Assembly (NCBI GenBank): GCA_036268405.1 | Contig: DATAUF010000042.1 | Location: 1-26,980 of the forward strand | Direction of reading: 5' to 3' | Source: DASZTV01 sp036268405 | Lineage (GTDB): Bacteria > Actinomycetota > Actinomycetes > JAFAQI01 | Length of the DNA: 26,980 nt | Shown here: positions 1 through 7,487 of the stretch, piece after piece | Layout of the letters: every line of letters begins with the position of its first letter | How positions within the stretch are numbered: the first letter of the stretch is position 1 | Notes under the pieces: generated by a model | The model's input: only the letters and a program-made list of their open reading frames with translations | The model's database searches: none | What the model was told of the DNA's origin: nothing | Translations under genes and position numbers: made by a program

Positions 1-193
1 CGTGACCCGATACGAGGTCGGCGCGCACTGACAGGGTCTTGATGGCCAGCGCCTGTCGTGGATGATGCGTCCGCGGCGCCGCCACCTGCCCGATGTCATG
101 GCGGGCGAGCGTCGTAGCCGCGGCGGGAACCACGGCGACTGCCGCGAGCAGGCAGGTGACACCCGCGACGGTTCGGGTGCGGCGCGCGTTCAT
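1..193 (-). CDS. Secreted protein N-terminus, probably DUF6351 family (partial)
   Basis: Only the first 64 codons lie in the window; the gene runs off the left edge. It begins at an ATG (191-193 on the complement) with a classic signal peptide: a basic start (MNARRTRT), a hydrophobic stretch at about residues 9-27 and an Ala-rich cleavage region. The mature part then reads IKTLSVRADLVSG, which resembles the opening of DUF6351 proteins (large secreted proteins related to tannase/esterase folds). The family call rests on this short motif only. The protein is expected to be exported. The 128-base gap upstream (194-321) probably holds its promoter, but I could not pick out a convincing one and see no strong ribosome binding site. 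Confidence 0.6.
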   Translation of the reverse strand, partial: MNARRTRTVAGVTCLLAAVAVVPAAATTLARHDIGQVAAPRTHHPRQALAIKTLSVRADLVSGH

Positions 194-321
194 GACCACA
201 GGTTCGCTCAACGGCGCGTCGCTCCTGCCAACAACCGCCGACCGCCGCACGTGTGTCGCGCGCTGGTGGAGAAGTCGGTGCGGCATTCAAGCTGAGCGCG
301 AGGCTTCAGGCAAACACGGGC

Positions 322-1104
322 TCAGGCCAATACGGGGAGCTGTGAGGAGATGTCCGCCCGCTCGCCACTCGCCCTCACCCGTCCGTCTCGGACCACCTCG
401 GCCCACGCGATCCGCCCGGTCGCCAGCTCCACCCATGTCACCGCCTCGACCTCGACCACATTGGGTGGCGTGCCACGCGTGTGGCGGGGGCCGGCAATGC
501 ACTGAACCGCGGCGTACGGCGGAACCCGCACCTCGACGCTTCGACCAGGGACCCGCTCGGCGAGGATCCCGGTGAGCATGCGGACCGCGACACCTAGCGC
601 GTTGCGGTCGATGACCACCGCTGCGGCATCGGGCACGGACGCGGACAGGTCCAGCGAGTGCACGACGAGCTCATCCACTCGTGTGACCAGCAGGTCGGAG
701 AGCCGGATCGGTCCGCGCCGCGCAAGCAGCACTGGATCGCCGGGCTCGTCGTCGAGTGCGCTGGACATCGTCGCGAGCGCCGAAGCGTGCCGGTCGACGA
801 CGGCGTCGCGCCCGATGCCGCGAGCAGCCGTGCGATCCCGGTCAGCGATCTCGCTCGCCGCCTTGGGCCAGTGCGCGGTGTACTGCGCGATCGTCTGTGG
901 CTTGGCTTTCGCGGCTCCCTCGAGCAGCGCCCAAATGACAGTGTTCGGCACCTCAGTCGTGTGGAACGCCAGCTCTCCGACTGTCCACGCGGGCAAGCGG
1001 GACGGGGTGTCCCAGACCTCGGCCGGCACCGTCGCGATCCAGCTGACGAGGTTGCGCACCTGCGCGTCGTACGCCGCACGAAGGGCCGGGATGTCGACGG
1101 GCAT
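322..1104 (-). CDS. Maleylpyruvate isomerase N-terminal/SCP-like domain protein
   Basis: A 260-residue cytosolic protein. The N-terminal part (about 5-155) matches the DinB-like mycothiol-dependent maleylpyruvate isomerase fold. H48, E145 and H149 correspond to the His/Glu/His metal ligands known in that family, so a zinc site is probably intact. The C-terminal part (about 185-256) looks like the bacterial sterol-carrier-protein-like domain often found with it. The gene starts 8 bases after the purL stop, so it is almost certainly co-transcribed and translated by coupling. No aromatic catabolism genes are nearby, so maleylpyruvate is unlikely to be the real substrate. A thiol-dependent (mycothiol) reaction or a binding role is possible, but the function is unknown. 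Confidence 0.8.
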   Translation of the reverse strand: MPVDIPALRAAYDAQVRNLVSWIATVPAEVWDTPSRLPAWTVGELAFHTTEVPNTVIWALLEGAAKAKPQTIAQYTAHWPKAASEIADRDRTAARGIGRDAVVDRHASALATMSSALDDEPGDPVLLARRGPIRLSDLLVTRVDELVVHSLDLSASVPDAAAVVIDRNALGVAVRMLTGILAERVPGRSVEVRVPPYAAVQCIAGPRHTRGTPPNVVEVEAVTWVELATGRIAWAEVVRDGRVRASGERADISSQLPVLA

Positions 1105-1112
1105 CGGCGGGC

Positions 1113-3356
1113 TCAGCCGAACAGCGCCGGAAGCGTCGCCTCGAACGGCTCGCGCAGCTCGGCGAGCCCGATCTCAAAAGCGTCCGCAACCGAGAACACT
1201 GCTCCACCGGTCTCGCCGATCACCCGAGCCGGTACGCCGTGGGTGGCCGCCAGCGCGAGGACCGCGGCATCGTCCGCAGTCGCGACAAGAGCCCGTGCAG
1301 CGCTCTCGCTGAAGAGCTCGACGAACGCCTCGCTGCCGATGTCGACCTGCGCGCCCACTCCTTCGATGAGGCACGCCTCGACCAGGGCCTGCGCGAGGCC
1401 ACCCTCGGACAGGTCGTGCGCCGAGGAGAGCAGGGCGCCGTCGGCCGCGTCGAGCAGGAGCCCGGCGAGCGCGCGTTCGGCATCGAGGCGAACCGCCGGC
1501 GGCCGTCCCCCAAGATGGCGATGCACCACCCACGCCCAAGCCGATCCGTCGAGCTCGTCGGCGGTCTCACCGAGCAGCACCACCTTGTGGCCCGGCGCGA
1601 CGAAACCGCTCGGCACCCGGCGGCGTACGTCCTCGATGACCCCGAGCACGCCGATCACGGGGGTCGGGTTGATCGCCGTCGCTCCGGTCTGGTTGTAGAA
1701 GCTGACGTTGCCACCGGTGACGGGCGTGCCGAGGGCGCGACAGCCTTCGGCAAGTCCGCGAGTCGCCTCGGCGAACTGCCACATCACCGCCGGGTCCTCG
1801 GGCGAGCCGAAGTTGAGGCAGTCGGAGATCGCGAGTGGTCGGGCACCGGTGCAGGCGACGTTGCGATAGGCCTCGGCGAGGTTGAGCTGCGCACCGGCGT
1901 AGGGGTCGAGCTTCGCGAAGCGACCATTGCCGTCGAGTGAGAGCGCGATGCCTCGCGTCGTCTCGTCACCGAGGCGGACCACGCCGCCGTCATGCGGCAT
2001 CGCGAGGACCGTGCCCCCGATCACGTAGCGGTCGTACTGCTCGGTGACCCACCGCCGGCTGCACAGCTCCGGTGACGCGACGAGTCGCAGCAAGGTCTGG
2101 AGCAGCTCATCACCGGACGCCGGCCGGGCGAGGTGCGCGGAGCTGTCGGCCGTGAGCGCGTCCTGCTCGGCGTCCGGCCTCGCGAGCGGGCGGTGGTAGA
2201 CCGGGCCGTCGTCCGCGAGCGAGCCCGGCTCGACGTCGACGATCGTCTCGCCGTGCCACTTGATGACCAGCCGGTCGCCCTCGGTGACCCGGCCGACGAC
2301 TGTTGCGAGGGCACCCCATTTGGCGCACAACGCAAGCGCTTCGTCGACCGACTCCGGCGCGACGATCGCGAGCATCCGCTCCTGCGACTCGCTCATCAGG
2401 ATCTCGACAGGAAGCATCGACGCCTCGCGCAACGGGACCAGGTCGAGGTCGACCGACATGCCGCCGTCGCCATGCGCCGCGGTCTCTGCGAAGGCGCACG
2501 ACAGGCCCGCGGCGCCGAGGTCCTGGATGCCTGCGACCAGGCCGCGATCAAACAGCTCGAGGCAGCACTCGATGAGGATCTTCTCCGCGAACGGGTCACC
2601 GACCTGGACGCTCGGCCGCTTGGTCTCACCCTCGGTCTCGAACGTCGCGCTGGCGAGAACCGATGCGCCGCCGATGCCATCGCGACCGGTGAGCGCGCCG
2701 ATGAGAAGGACGAGGTTGCCCGCGCCCTCCGCCCGAGCCAGTTGAAGCCGTTCGTGCGGCAGGACGCCGACGCACAGCGCGTTGACCAGCGGGTTTCCGG
2801 CATACGTCGGGTCGAAGCCCACCTCGCCACCGATGTTGGGCAGGCCGAGACAGTTGCCGTAGCCGCCGACGCCGGCGACGACCCCGGACACGAGCCGCTT
2901 GGTGTCAGGGGCGCCGGCTTCGCCGAAGCGCAGCGAGTCCATGACCGCGATCGGGCGGGCGCCCATCGTGAGGATGTCGCGGACGATGCCGCCGACGCCG
3001 GTCGCGGCGCCCTGGTAGGGCTCAACGTACGACGGATGGTTGTGGCTCTCGACCTTGAACGTCACCGCGAGGCCGTCGCCGACGTCGACGACGCCGGCGT
3101 TCTCGCCCATCCCGACGAGCATCGCGTCGCTGTGCGGCGGATTCTCCGCGAACTGGCGCAGATGCACCTTGCTCGACTTGTAGGAGCAGTGCTCGCTCCA
3201 CATGACGGAGTACATCGCCAGCTCGCCGTCGGTCGGGCGACGGCCGAGGATCTCGCGGACCTCGGCGTACTCGTCGTCCTTCAGCCCGAGCTCGGCGAAC
3301 GGCTGCGGCTTGTCGGGGGTTGCAGCAGCGACCTCGACGGTGTCGGTGTCGGTCAT
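1113..3356 (-). CDS. purL: Phosphoribosylformylglycinamidine synthase subunit PurL
   Basis: A 747-residue protein, the usual length for the small-type PurL that works with separate PurS and PurQ. It catalyses the ATP-dependent conversion of FGAR to FGAM, the fourth step of IMP synthesis, using ammonia delivered from PurQ. Visible signatures are WSEHCSY (about 53-59, with the conserved His), VESHNHPS (about 102-109), the glycine-rich GAATGVGGIVRDI segment, a second nucleotide-binding half with NFGSPEDP and TGGNVSFYNQT, and SAHDLSEGG near the C terminus. Its ATG overlaps the purQ stop in an ATGA arrangement, which shows translational coupling and stoichiometric synthesis with PurQ. Confidence 0.97.
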   Translation of the reverse strand: MTDTDTVEVAAATPDKPQPFAELGLKDDEYAEVREILGRRPTDGELAMYSVMWSEHCSYKSSKVHLRQFAENPPHSDAMLVGMGENAGVVDVGDGLAVTFKVESHNHPSYVEPYQGAATGVGGIVRDILTMGARPIAVMDSLRFGEAGAPDTKRLVSGVVAGVGGYGNCLGLPNIGGEVGFDPTYAGNPLVNALCVGVLPHERLQLARAEGAGNLVLLIGALTGRDGIGGASVLASATFETEGETKRPSVQVGDPFAEKILIECCLELFDRGLVAGIQDLGAAGLSCAFAETAAHGDGGMSVDLDLVPLREASMLPVEILMSESQERMLAIVAPESVDEALALCAKWGALATVVGRVTEGDRLVIKWHGETIVDVEPGSLADDGPVYHRPLARPDAEQDALTADSSAHLARPASGDELLQTLLRLVASPELCSRRWVTEQYDRYVIGGTVLAMPHDGGVVRLGDETTRGIALSLDGNGRFAKLDPYAGAQLNLAEAYRNVACTGARPLAISDCLNFGSPEDPAVMWQFAEATRGLAEGCRALGTPVTGGNVSFYNQTGATAINPTPVIGVLGVIEDVRRRVPSGFVAPGHKVVLLGETADELDGSAWAWVVHRHLGGRPPAVRLDAERALAGLLLDAADGALLSSAHDLSEGGLAQALVEACLIEGVGAQVDIGSEAFVELFSESAARALVATADDAAVLALAATHGVPARVIGETGGAVFSVADAFEIGLAELREPFEATLPALFG

Positions 3357-4036
3357 GCCGCGACGAGATCGCCGATCACGCTGGAGAACATCGCGAGGCC
3401 GTCGACCGAAGGACCGGTGAGCCCATCGATGGCGTGCTCAGGGTGCGGCATGAGACCGACGACGTTGCCGGCACTGTTACGGATGCCTGCGATGTCGTTG
3501 AGCGCGCCGTTGGGGTTACCGCCGATGTAGCGGAAGGTGACCAACCCGTCGCGCTCGAGCTGCTCGATGGTTGCGGCATCGGCAACGTAGCGTCCCTCAC
3601 CGTGCTTGACCGGGATCACGACCTCGGTGCCTCGCGAGTAGTGACTGGTCCACCTTGACGTCGTCGACTCGACTCGCAGCTGCTGGTCGCGGCACACGAA
3701 GTGCAGGCCGGCGTTGCGGATCAGCGCGCCCGGCAGCAGGCCGGCCTCGCAGAGCACCTGGAAGCCGTTGCAGATGCCGAGCACCGGAAGCCCCTGGTTG
3801 GCCGCAGCCACTATCTCGGCGACGACGGGGGAGAACCGGGCGATCGCGCCGGCGCGCAGGTAGTCGCCATAGGAGAATCCGCCCGGCAGGACCACCGCAT
3901 CGACGCCCTGCAGCGTCGCGTCGCCGTGCCAGAGGCTGATCGCCTCAGCACCCGCGGCCCTCACCGCCCGCGCAGCGTCCCGGTCGTCCAGCGATCCAGG
4001 GAACGTCACCACACCGACGCGAGTGGTGGCGGGCAC
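3353..4036 (-). CDS. purQ: Phosphoribosylformylglycinamidine synthase glutaminase subunit PurQ
   Basis: A 227-residue class I glutamine amidotransferase that hydrolyses glutamine and channels ammonia to PurL. The catalytic triad is visible: Cys89 in the nucleophile elbow GICNGFQ, then His198 and Glu200 in PHPEHA. PGGFSYGD (about 51-58) is the oxyanion-side motif. The start is GTG. It lies 6 bases after a TAGACT -10 box with no Shine-Dalgarno, so a leaderless mRNA is likely. It is first in a purQ-purL-isomerase-like transcript and overlaps purL by 4 bases. Its usual partner purS is not directly upstream; two opposite-strand genes intervene. Confidence 0.97.
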   Translation of the reverse strand: MPATTRVGVVTFPGSLDDRDAARAVRAAGAEAISLWHGDATLQGVDAVVLPGGFSYGDYLRAGAIARFSPVVAEIVAAANQGLPVLGICNGFQVLCEAGLLPGALIRNAGLHFVCRDQQLRVESTTSRWTSHYSRGTEVVIPVKHGEGRYVADAATIEQLERDGLVTFRYIGGNPNGALNDIAGIRNSAGNVVGLMPHPEHAIDGLTGPSVDGLAMFSSVIGDLVAA

Positions 4037-4042
4037 GGGCTC

Positions 4043-4048
4043 AGTCTA
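4043..4048 (-). promoter_or_regulatory. Predicted -10 box of a leaderless purQ promoter
   Basis: On the minus strand TAGACT is followed by six bases and then the GTG start of purQ. This fits TANNNT with transcription starting at or next to the start codon. There is no purine-rich ribosome binding site. The -35 region is not consensus. Confidence 0.5.
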
Positions 4049-4181
4049 AGTGGCAGGGATCGCGCCTCCGTGCAGGACTAGTCATGACAGGCCAGGCGAA
4101 ACGGTCCTAACAGGCGATAGCGGCAAATCGGGCGGCACGGGCAGACTCCGGATCAAGAGCAAGACGATCTTGGGAGCGACC

Positions 4182-4436
4182 ATGGCCGACGCGTCACCGC
4201 GCAGATATCGCGCGCTGATCCTCTGTCCGATGCGGCGGTGTCAGCGGTGTGAGGACGTGGTCCCGGTCCGGGAGGACAAGTGCACCGAGTGCGGCACCCA
4301 CATCCCGAAGCCCCCGCCCCGGATCCCACGACCGCGCCAGGAGCTGCGGGCGATCCCGGCAACCTGCTGGGGGCTTGAGCATGCCGCGAAGACGAACGGC
4401 TCGCTCGATGTCGCCGCAATGCCCGGCATCAACTGA
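4182..4436 (+). CDS. Small zinc-ribbon protein, unknown function
   Basis: An 84-residue protein with two CxxC knuckles, C20/C23 and C34/C37, plus an extra C15. This is the spacing of a zinc ribbon, and the protein is otherwise basic and Pro/Arg-rich (PKPPPRIPRPR). I chose the ATG at 4182 because GGGAG lies 5 bases before it; the reading frame stays open further upstream, but that part has no motif and no RBS. A 5-bp hairpin (CAAGA/TCTTG, 4160-4172) abuts the RBS. The gene is divergent from purQ and is followed 25 bases later by the PH-domain membrane gene, so the pair may form a two-gene unit lying between purS and purQ. It could bind nucleic acid or another protein; I do not recognise a named family. 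Confidence 0.6.
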   Translation: MADASPRRYRALILCPMRRCQRCEDVVPVREDKCTECGTHIPKPPPRIPRPRQELRAIPATCWGLEHAAKTNGSLDVAAMPGIN

Positions 4437-4461
4437 CCGGGAGCCCTGACACACTCATCAG

Positions 4462-4926
4462 GTGCCCGGACCGACGATCTTTCGCGCACCGTTCACCCGC
4501 GTTTCCCGCGGCCTGATCTGCCTGGTGCTGGCCCTCGGCATCGCGTGGGCGATTCACGCCGAGATCACCACCGCGAACATCCAGACCGGAACTCGCGCGG
4601 GATGGCTGGCGGCGACGATCCTCATGGAGGTCGTCATGCTCGGGGGACTGTGGCGCTTGTGGGCGGCGTGCTTGATCGTGGATGAGTCCGGCGTGACCGT
4701 TCGCAACTTTCGCGGCGACCTCCACTTCCGCCGAGTCGAGATCAAAGAGGTCGTGCGGGACTCAGACTTCGCCGGCTTCCATGTGACGCTCCGACTCAAG
4801 AAGGGCGACGAGCTCGGCCTCGACGGGATCACCTGGATGACCCCCAGCCGCACCGATCGGGCGGCCGCGGAGATCACTCAAGCGCTCGGCCTCGCACCTG
4901 CGGTCGTCGAGGCGGACAGCGCCTGA
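4462..4926 (+). CDS. PH-domain membrane protein
   Basis: A 154-residue protein from a GTG start. Two hydrophobic helices (about 16-33 and 48-69) anchor it in the membrane. The remainder (about 70-148; LIVDESGVTVRNFRG, then IKEVVRDSDF and a basic strand) has the look of the actinobacterial bacterial-PH domains found in low-molecular-weight antigen-type membrane proteins. It would face the cytoplasm and may bind protein or lipid. It follows the zinc-ribbon gene by 25 bases and converges on purS with a 5-base gap, leaving no room for a normal terminator. The start is not strongly supported: the RBS-like GGGAG lies about 18 bases upstream. No purine-related role can be read from the sequence. Confidence 0.75.
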   Translation: MPGPTIFRAPFTRVSRGLICLVLALGIAWAIHAEITTANIQTGTRAGWLAATILMEVVMLGGLWRLWAACLIVDESGVTVRNFRGDLHFRRVEIKEVVRDSDFAGFHVTLRLKKGDELGLDGITWMTPSRTDRAAAEITQALGLAPAVVEADSA

Positions 4927-4931
4927 AGCGG

Positions 4932-5174
4932 TCAGGACTCGAGGCGGACTGTGAAGTCCTCGATGGCGGGATTGGCGAGCAGCGCCTCGGCGGCCTTGCG
5001 GGCGACCGCCTCCGCGTCGGCGGCGTCGATGTCGATGTCGAGCTCGAAGCGCTTGCCCTGACGTACGGCGGCCACGCCCTCGAAGCCGAGCCCGGGAAGC
5101 GCCCGCACGATGGCCTGGCCCTGCGGGTCGAGGATCTCCGGCTTCGGCATCACGTCGACAACCACCCGCACCAT
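4932..5174 (-). CDS. purS: Phosphoribosylformylglycinamidine synthase subunit PurS
   Basis: An 80-residue protein of the PurS fold (VRVVVDVMPKPEILDPQGQA, then GKRFELDID and a final strand). PurS dimers bridge PurQ and PurL in the FGAM synthase complex and help ammonia transfer. The length is typical. It starts with ATG, 6 bases downstream of a TAGTGT -10 box and without a ribosome binding site, so it is probably leaderless and separately promoted. A long inverted repeat separates it from purC upstream. Unlike most actinobacteria and Gram-positives, purS is not joined to purQ; about 0.9 kb with two plus-strand genes lies between them. Confidence 0.95.
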   Translation of the reverse strand: MVRVVVDVMPKPEILDPQGQAIVRALPGLGFEGVAAVRQGKRFELDIDIDAADAEAVARKAAEALLANPAIEDFTVRLES

Positions 5175-5180
5175 GCCCGC

Positions 5181-5186
5181 ACACTA
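5181..5186 (-). promoter_or_regulatory. Predicted -10 box of a leaderless purS promoter
   Basis: Minus-strand TAGTGT is followed by GCGGGC and then the purS ATG. The box sits 9 bases downstream of the edge of the purC-purS inverted repeat, so the -35 position falls inside that repeat arm. Confidence 0.5.
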
Positions 5187-5195
5187 CCGATGCCA

Positions 5196-5274
5196 AGCAA
5201 AGCTCCTTTGCCTGGCAGAACACCCAGGTAGCGGAACTCTGCTGGGCAGTCTTGCCAGGTAAAGGAGCTTTGCT
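5196..5274 (-). terminator. Long nested inverted repeat between purC and purS
   Basis: Two 22-base arms (5196-5217 and 5253-5274) are inverted copies with a single mismatch that would be G-U in RNA. The 35-base loop contains a further CCCAG/CTGGG pair. Each arm also holds a smaller hairpin around AAAG/CTTT. The distal arm covers the purC stop codon. The strong stem suggests a factor-assisted or U-tract-less terminator for purD-purB-purC. No T-run follows, and the arm covers the purS -35 region, so an operator or attenuator role is equally possible. Confidence 0.6.
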
Positions 5275-6169
5275 AGGAGAAGGGGTGGCCGGTGAGGCGC
5301 TCGTAGGCCTCGACGTACTTTGCGCGGGTCCGTTCGATCACGTCGCCGGGCAGCGCCGGCGGCGCCCCACCGGCCGCGCGGTCCCATCCCGAATCGTGGA
5401 GCAGCCAGTCCCGCACATACTGCTTGTCGTAGGACGGTTGCGCGCCACCTGGCTTCCAGGTCTCGGCGGGCCAGAACCGCGACGAGTCCGGTGTCAGCAC
5501 CTCATCGCCCAGCACCAGCACGCCATCGGAGTCCCAGCCCAGCTCGACCTTGGTGTCGGCCAGCAGGATGCCCGCCTGTTCGGCGAGCTGCTGGCCGCGG
5601 GCGTAGACCGCCAGCGTCAGCGAACGAAGCTGGTCGGCGACCTCAGCGCCGACCTGTGCGACCACGTCGTCGAATGTCATCGCCTCGTCATGCTCGCCGA
5701 CCGGCGCTTTGGTCGTCGGCGTGAAGATCGGCTCCGGCAGCCGCGAGCCGTCCTCGAGGCCTGCCGGCAGCGCGACGCCGCAGACGGTTCCCGTCGCCTC
5801 GTAGGAGGTCACGCCACTCCCGGCGAGGTAACCGCGGGCAACGCACTCGACACTGACCATGTCGAGTCGCCGGCAGAGCACCGAGCGACCACGTAGGTGG
5901 TCGGCATGCGGTGCGAAGGCCGCTGGGTAGTCGGCGACGTCGGCCGACACGACGTGGTTGGGGATGATGTCGGCGAGCTGGGTGAACCACCACAGCGACA
6001 TCCCGGTCAGGATCGCGCCCTTGTCCGGGATCACCGTCGGCAGCACATAGTCGAACGCCGAGATCTGGTCGCCCGCGACCATCAGCAGCAGACCGTCGCC
6101 CGCGTCGTACAGATCGCGAACCTTGCCGGAGTACAGGTGTCGGTCTTCCAGACCCGGCAGGGCGCTCAC
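5273..6169 (-). CDS. purC: Phosphoribosylaminoimidazole-succinocarboxamide synthase
   Basis: SAICAR synthetase joins CAIR and aspartate using ATP. With the GTG at 6169 the product is 298 residues, the normal length, and opens SALPGLEDRHLYSGKVRDLY. A longer reading frame with an ATG at 6253 would overlap purB by 74 bases and add a Ser/Thr-rich tail with no family likeness, so I reject it. Visible motifs are SGKVRDLY, GDQISAFDYVLP, IPDKGAILTGMS, the substrate motif VECVARGYLAGSG and LADTKVELGW. The gene lies 10 bases after purB in the same transcript. Its TAG stop is embedded in the long inverted repeat at 5196-5274. Confidence 0.95.
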   Translation of the reverse strand: MSALPGLEDRHLYSGKVRDLYDAGDGLLLMVAGDQISAFDYVLPTVIPDKGAILTGMSLWWFTQLADIIPNHVVSADVADYPAAFAPHADHLRGRSVLCRRLDMVSVECVARGYLAGSGVTSYEATGTVCGVALPAGLEDGSRLPEPIFTPTTKAPVGEHDEAMTFDDVVAQVGAEVADQLRSLTLAVYARGQQLAEQAGILLADTKVELGWDSDGVLVLGDEVLTPDSSRFWPAETWKPGGAQPSYDKQYVRDWLLHDSGWDRAAGGAPPALPGDVIERTRAKYVEAYERLTGHPFS

Positions 6170-6179
6170 GGCTGAACCG

Positions 6180-7487
6180 TCATGAGAGCGCGGCGACCCG
6201 GTCGAAGACGTCGGCGAGGCGCTCGAGGTAGCGCTCGGGTCGACAGACCTCATCGAGGCGTGCCTCGTCCAGCGTCAGCCCTGAGTCCGCGGCGTGCTTG
6301 CGCAACGTCTCCCGGAACGGCACCCCGCTCGACCACGTCTGCATCGCCGCTGCCTGCGTCACGGCATACGACGCCTCCCGCGACAGTCCTGACTCGACCA
6401 GCTCCAACAGCACCGCGCTGGAGTAGATGAGCCCACCCGTCGCATCGAGGTTCAGCCGCATCCGCCCGGCGTCGACGACGAGACCGTTGACCAGCCGCAA
6501 CGTCAGGTGCAGCAGGTAGTCGGTGCCGATCGCGGCATCAGGCAACGCGATCCGCTCGACGGAGGAGTGCGATATGTCGCGCTCGTGCCAGAGCGGGATG
6601 CCCTCCATCACGGGCACGACCTGCGCGCGTACGACGCGGGCCAGGCCGCAGATCCGCTCGCACATGATCGGGTTGCGCTTGTGGGGCATCGCGCTCGAGC
6701 CCTTCTGACCCGACCCGAACGGCTCCGCCAGCTCGCGCACCTCGGTGCGCTGGCCATGCCGCACCTCGAGCGCGATGGCCTCGCACACCGTCGCGAGCAC
6801 GGCGAGCGCGGAGACCCACTCGCTGATGCCGTCGCGGATCACGACCTGGGTTGCGACCTCCGCGGCGCGCAGCCCGAGGGCTGTCGCGACGTGCTGCTCG
6901 ATCGACGGGTCGATGTTGGAGTACGTGCCGACCGCGCCGGAGATCTTGACGACGCCGACCGCGTCGCGGGCCCGAACCAGCCGGTCGCGGGAACGCGCCA
7001 TTGCAAACGCGAAGTCGGCGACCCGGTGACCCCAGACGTCGGGCTCGGCGTGCACACCGTGGGTGCGCCCGACCCGAAGCGTCGCGCGATGCGTGAGCGC
7101 GTGGTCGCGAAGGGAGGCAACCAGTGCATTCGCCTTCGTGACGAGCAGATCGGTCGCTTCGGTCAGCTGAACGGCGATCGCCGAGTCGAGCAGATCGGAA
7201 GAGGTCATGCCGTGGTGCACCCAGGCGGCCGCCTCGCGAGGTGTCGTGTTGTCGGCCCAAGCGGTCAGGAACGCAATTACGTCGTGCTGCGTGACGGCCT
7301 CGACGACCGCGACCGCTTCTGGTGTCGGCGCGGGGGCGGCGAGCACCGGAGCGACGACATCGGCGGGAACCGTGCCCGCGGCGGCGTGGGCCTCGAGCAC
7401 GATCGCCTCGACGCGGCACCAGAGCTCATACTTGTGCGCCTCACTCCACACCTGTCCCATCTCGGGAAGGGTGTAGCGGTCGATCAT
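6180..7487 (-). CDS. purB: Adenylosuccinate lyase
   Basis: A 435-residue fumarase/aspartase-superfamily enzyme that removes fumarate from SAICAR and from adenylosuccinate, so it acts twice in AMP synthesis. The superfamily signature GSSAMPHKRNP (about 263-273) with the catalytic Ser is intact. TQHDVIAF (H68), GMTSSD (about 93-98) and RTHGVHAEP (H143 region) supply the other active-site parts. The length is typical of the shorter bacterial type. Its ATG overlaps the purD stop as ATGA, and purC follows 10 bases downstream, giving a purD-purB-purC unit. The enzyme links the PurC product to the next step and also follows PurA in the AMP branch. Confidence 0.97.
   Translation of the reverse strand: MIDRYTLPEMGQVWSEAHKYELWCRVEAIVLEAHAAAGTVPADVVAPVLAAPAPTPEAVAVVEAVTQHDVIAFLTAWADNTTPREAAAWVHHGMTSSDLLDSAIAVQLTEATDLLVTKANALVASLRDHALTHRATLRVGRTHGVHAEPDVWGHRVADFAFAMARSRDRLVRARDAVGVVKISGAVGTYSNIDPSIEQHVATALGLRAAEVATQVVIRDGISEWVSALAVLATVCEAIALEVRHGQRTEVRELAEPFGSGQKGSSAMPHKRNPIMCERICGLARVVRAQVVPVMEGIPLWHERDISHSSVERIALPDAAIGTDYLLHLTLRLVNGLVVDAGRMRLNLDATGGLIYSSAVLLELVESGLSREASYAVTQAAAMQTWSSGVPFRETLRKHAADSGLTLDEARLDEVCRPERYLERLADVFDRVAALS

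Noticed and set aside
2133..3530. 465-codon plus-strand open frame opposite purL and purQ
   Set aside because: It lies antisense to clearly recognised enzymes, is Arg/Asp-rich low-complexity, and matches no family; long antisense frames are expected in GC-rich DNA.
4050..4181. N-terminal extension of the zinc-ribbon protein
   Set aside because: No RBS, and it runs through the promoter region of purQ; the ATG at 4182 has GGGAG in front.
6170..6253. N-terminal extension of purC into purB
   Set aside because: Ser/Thr-rich tail absent from PurC proteins; the GTG at 6169 gives the normal length and start.
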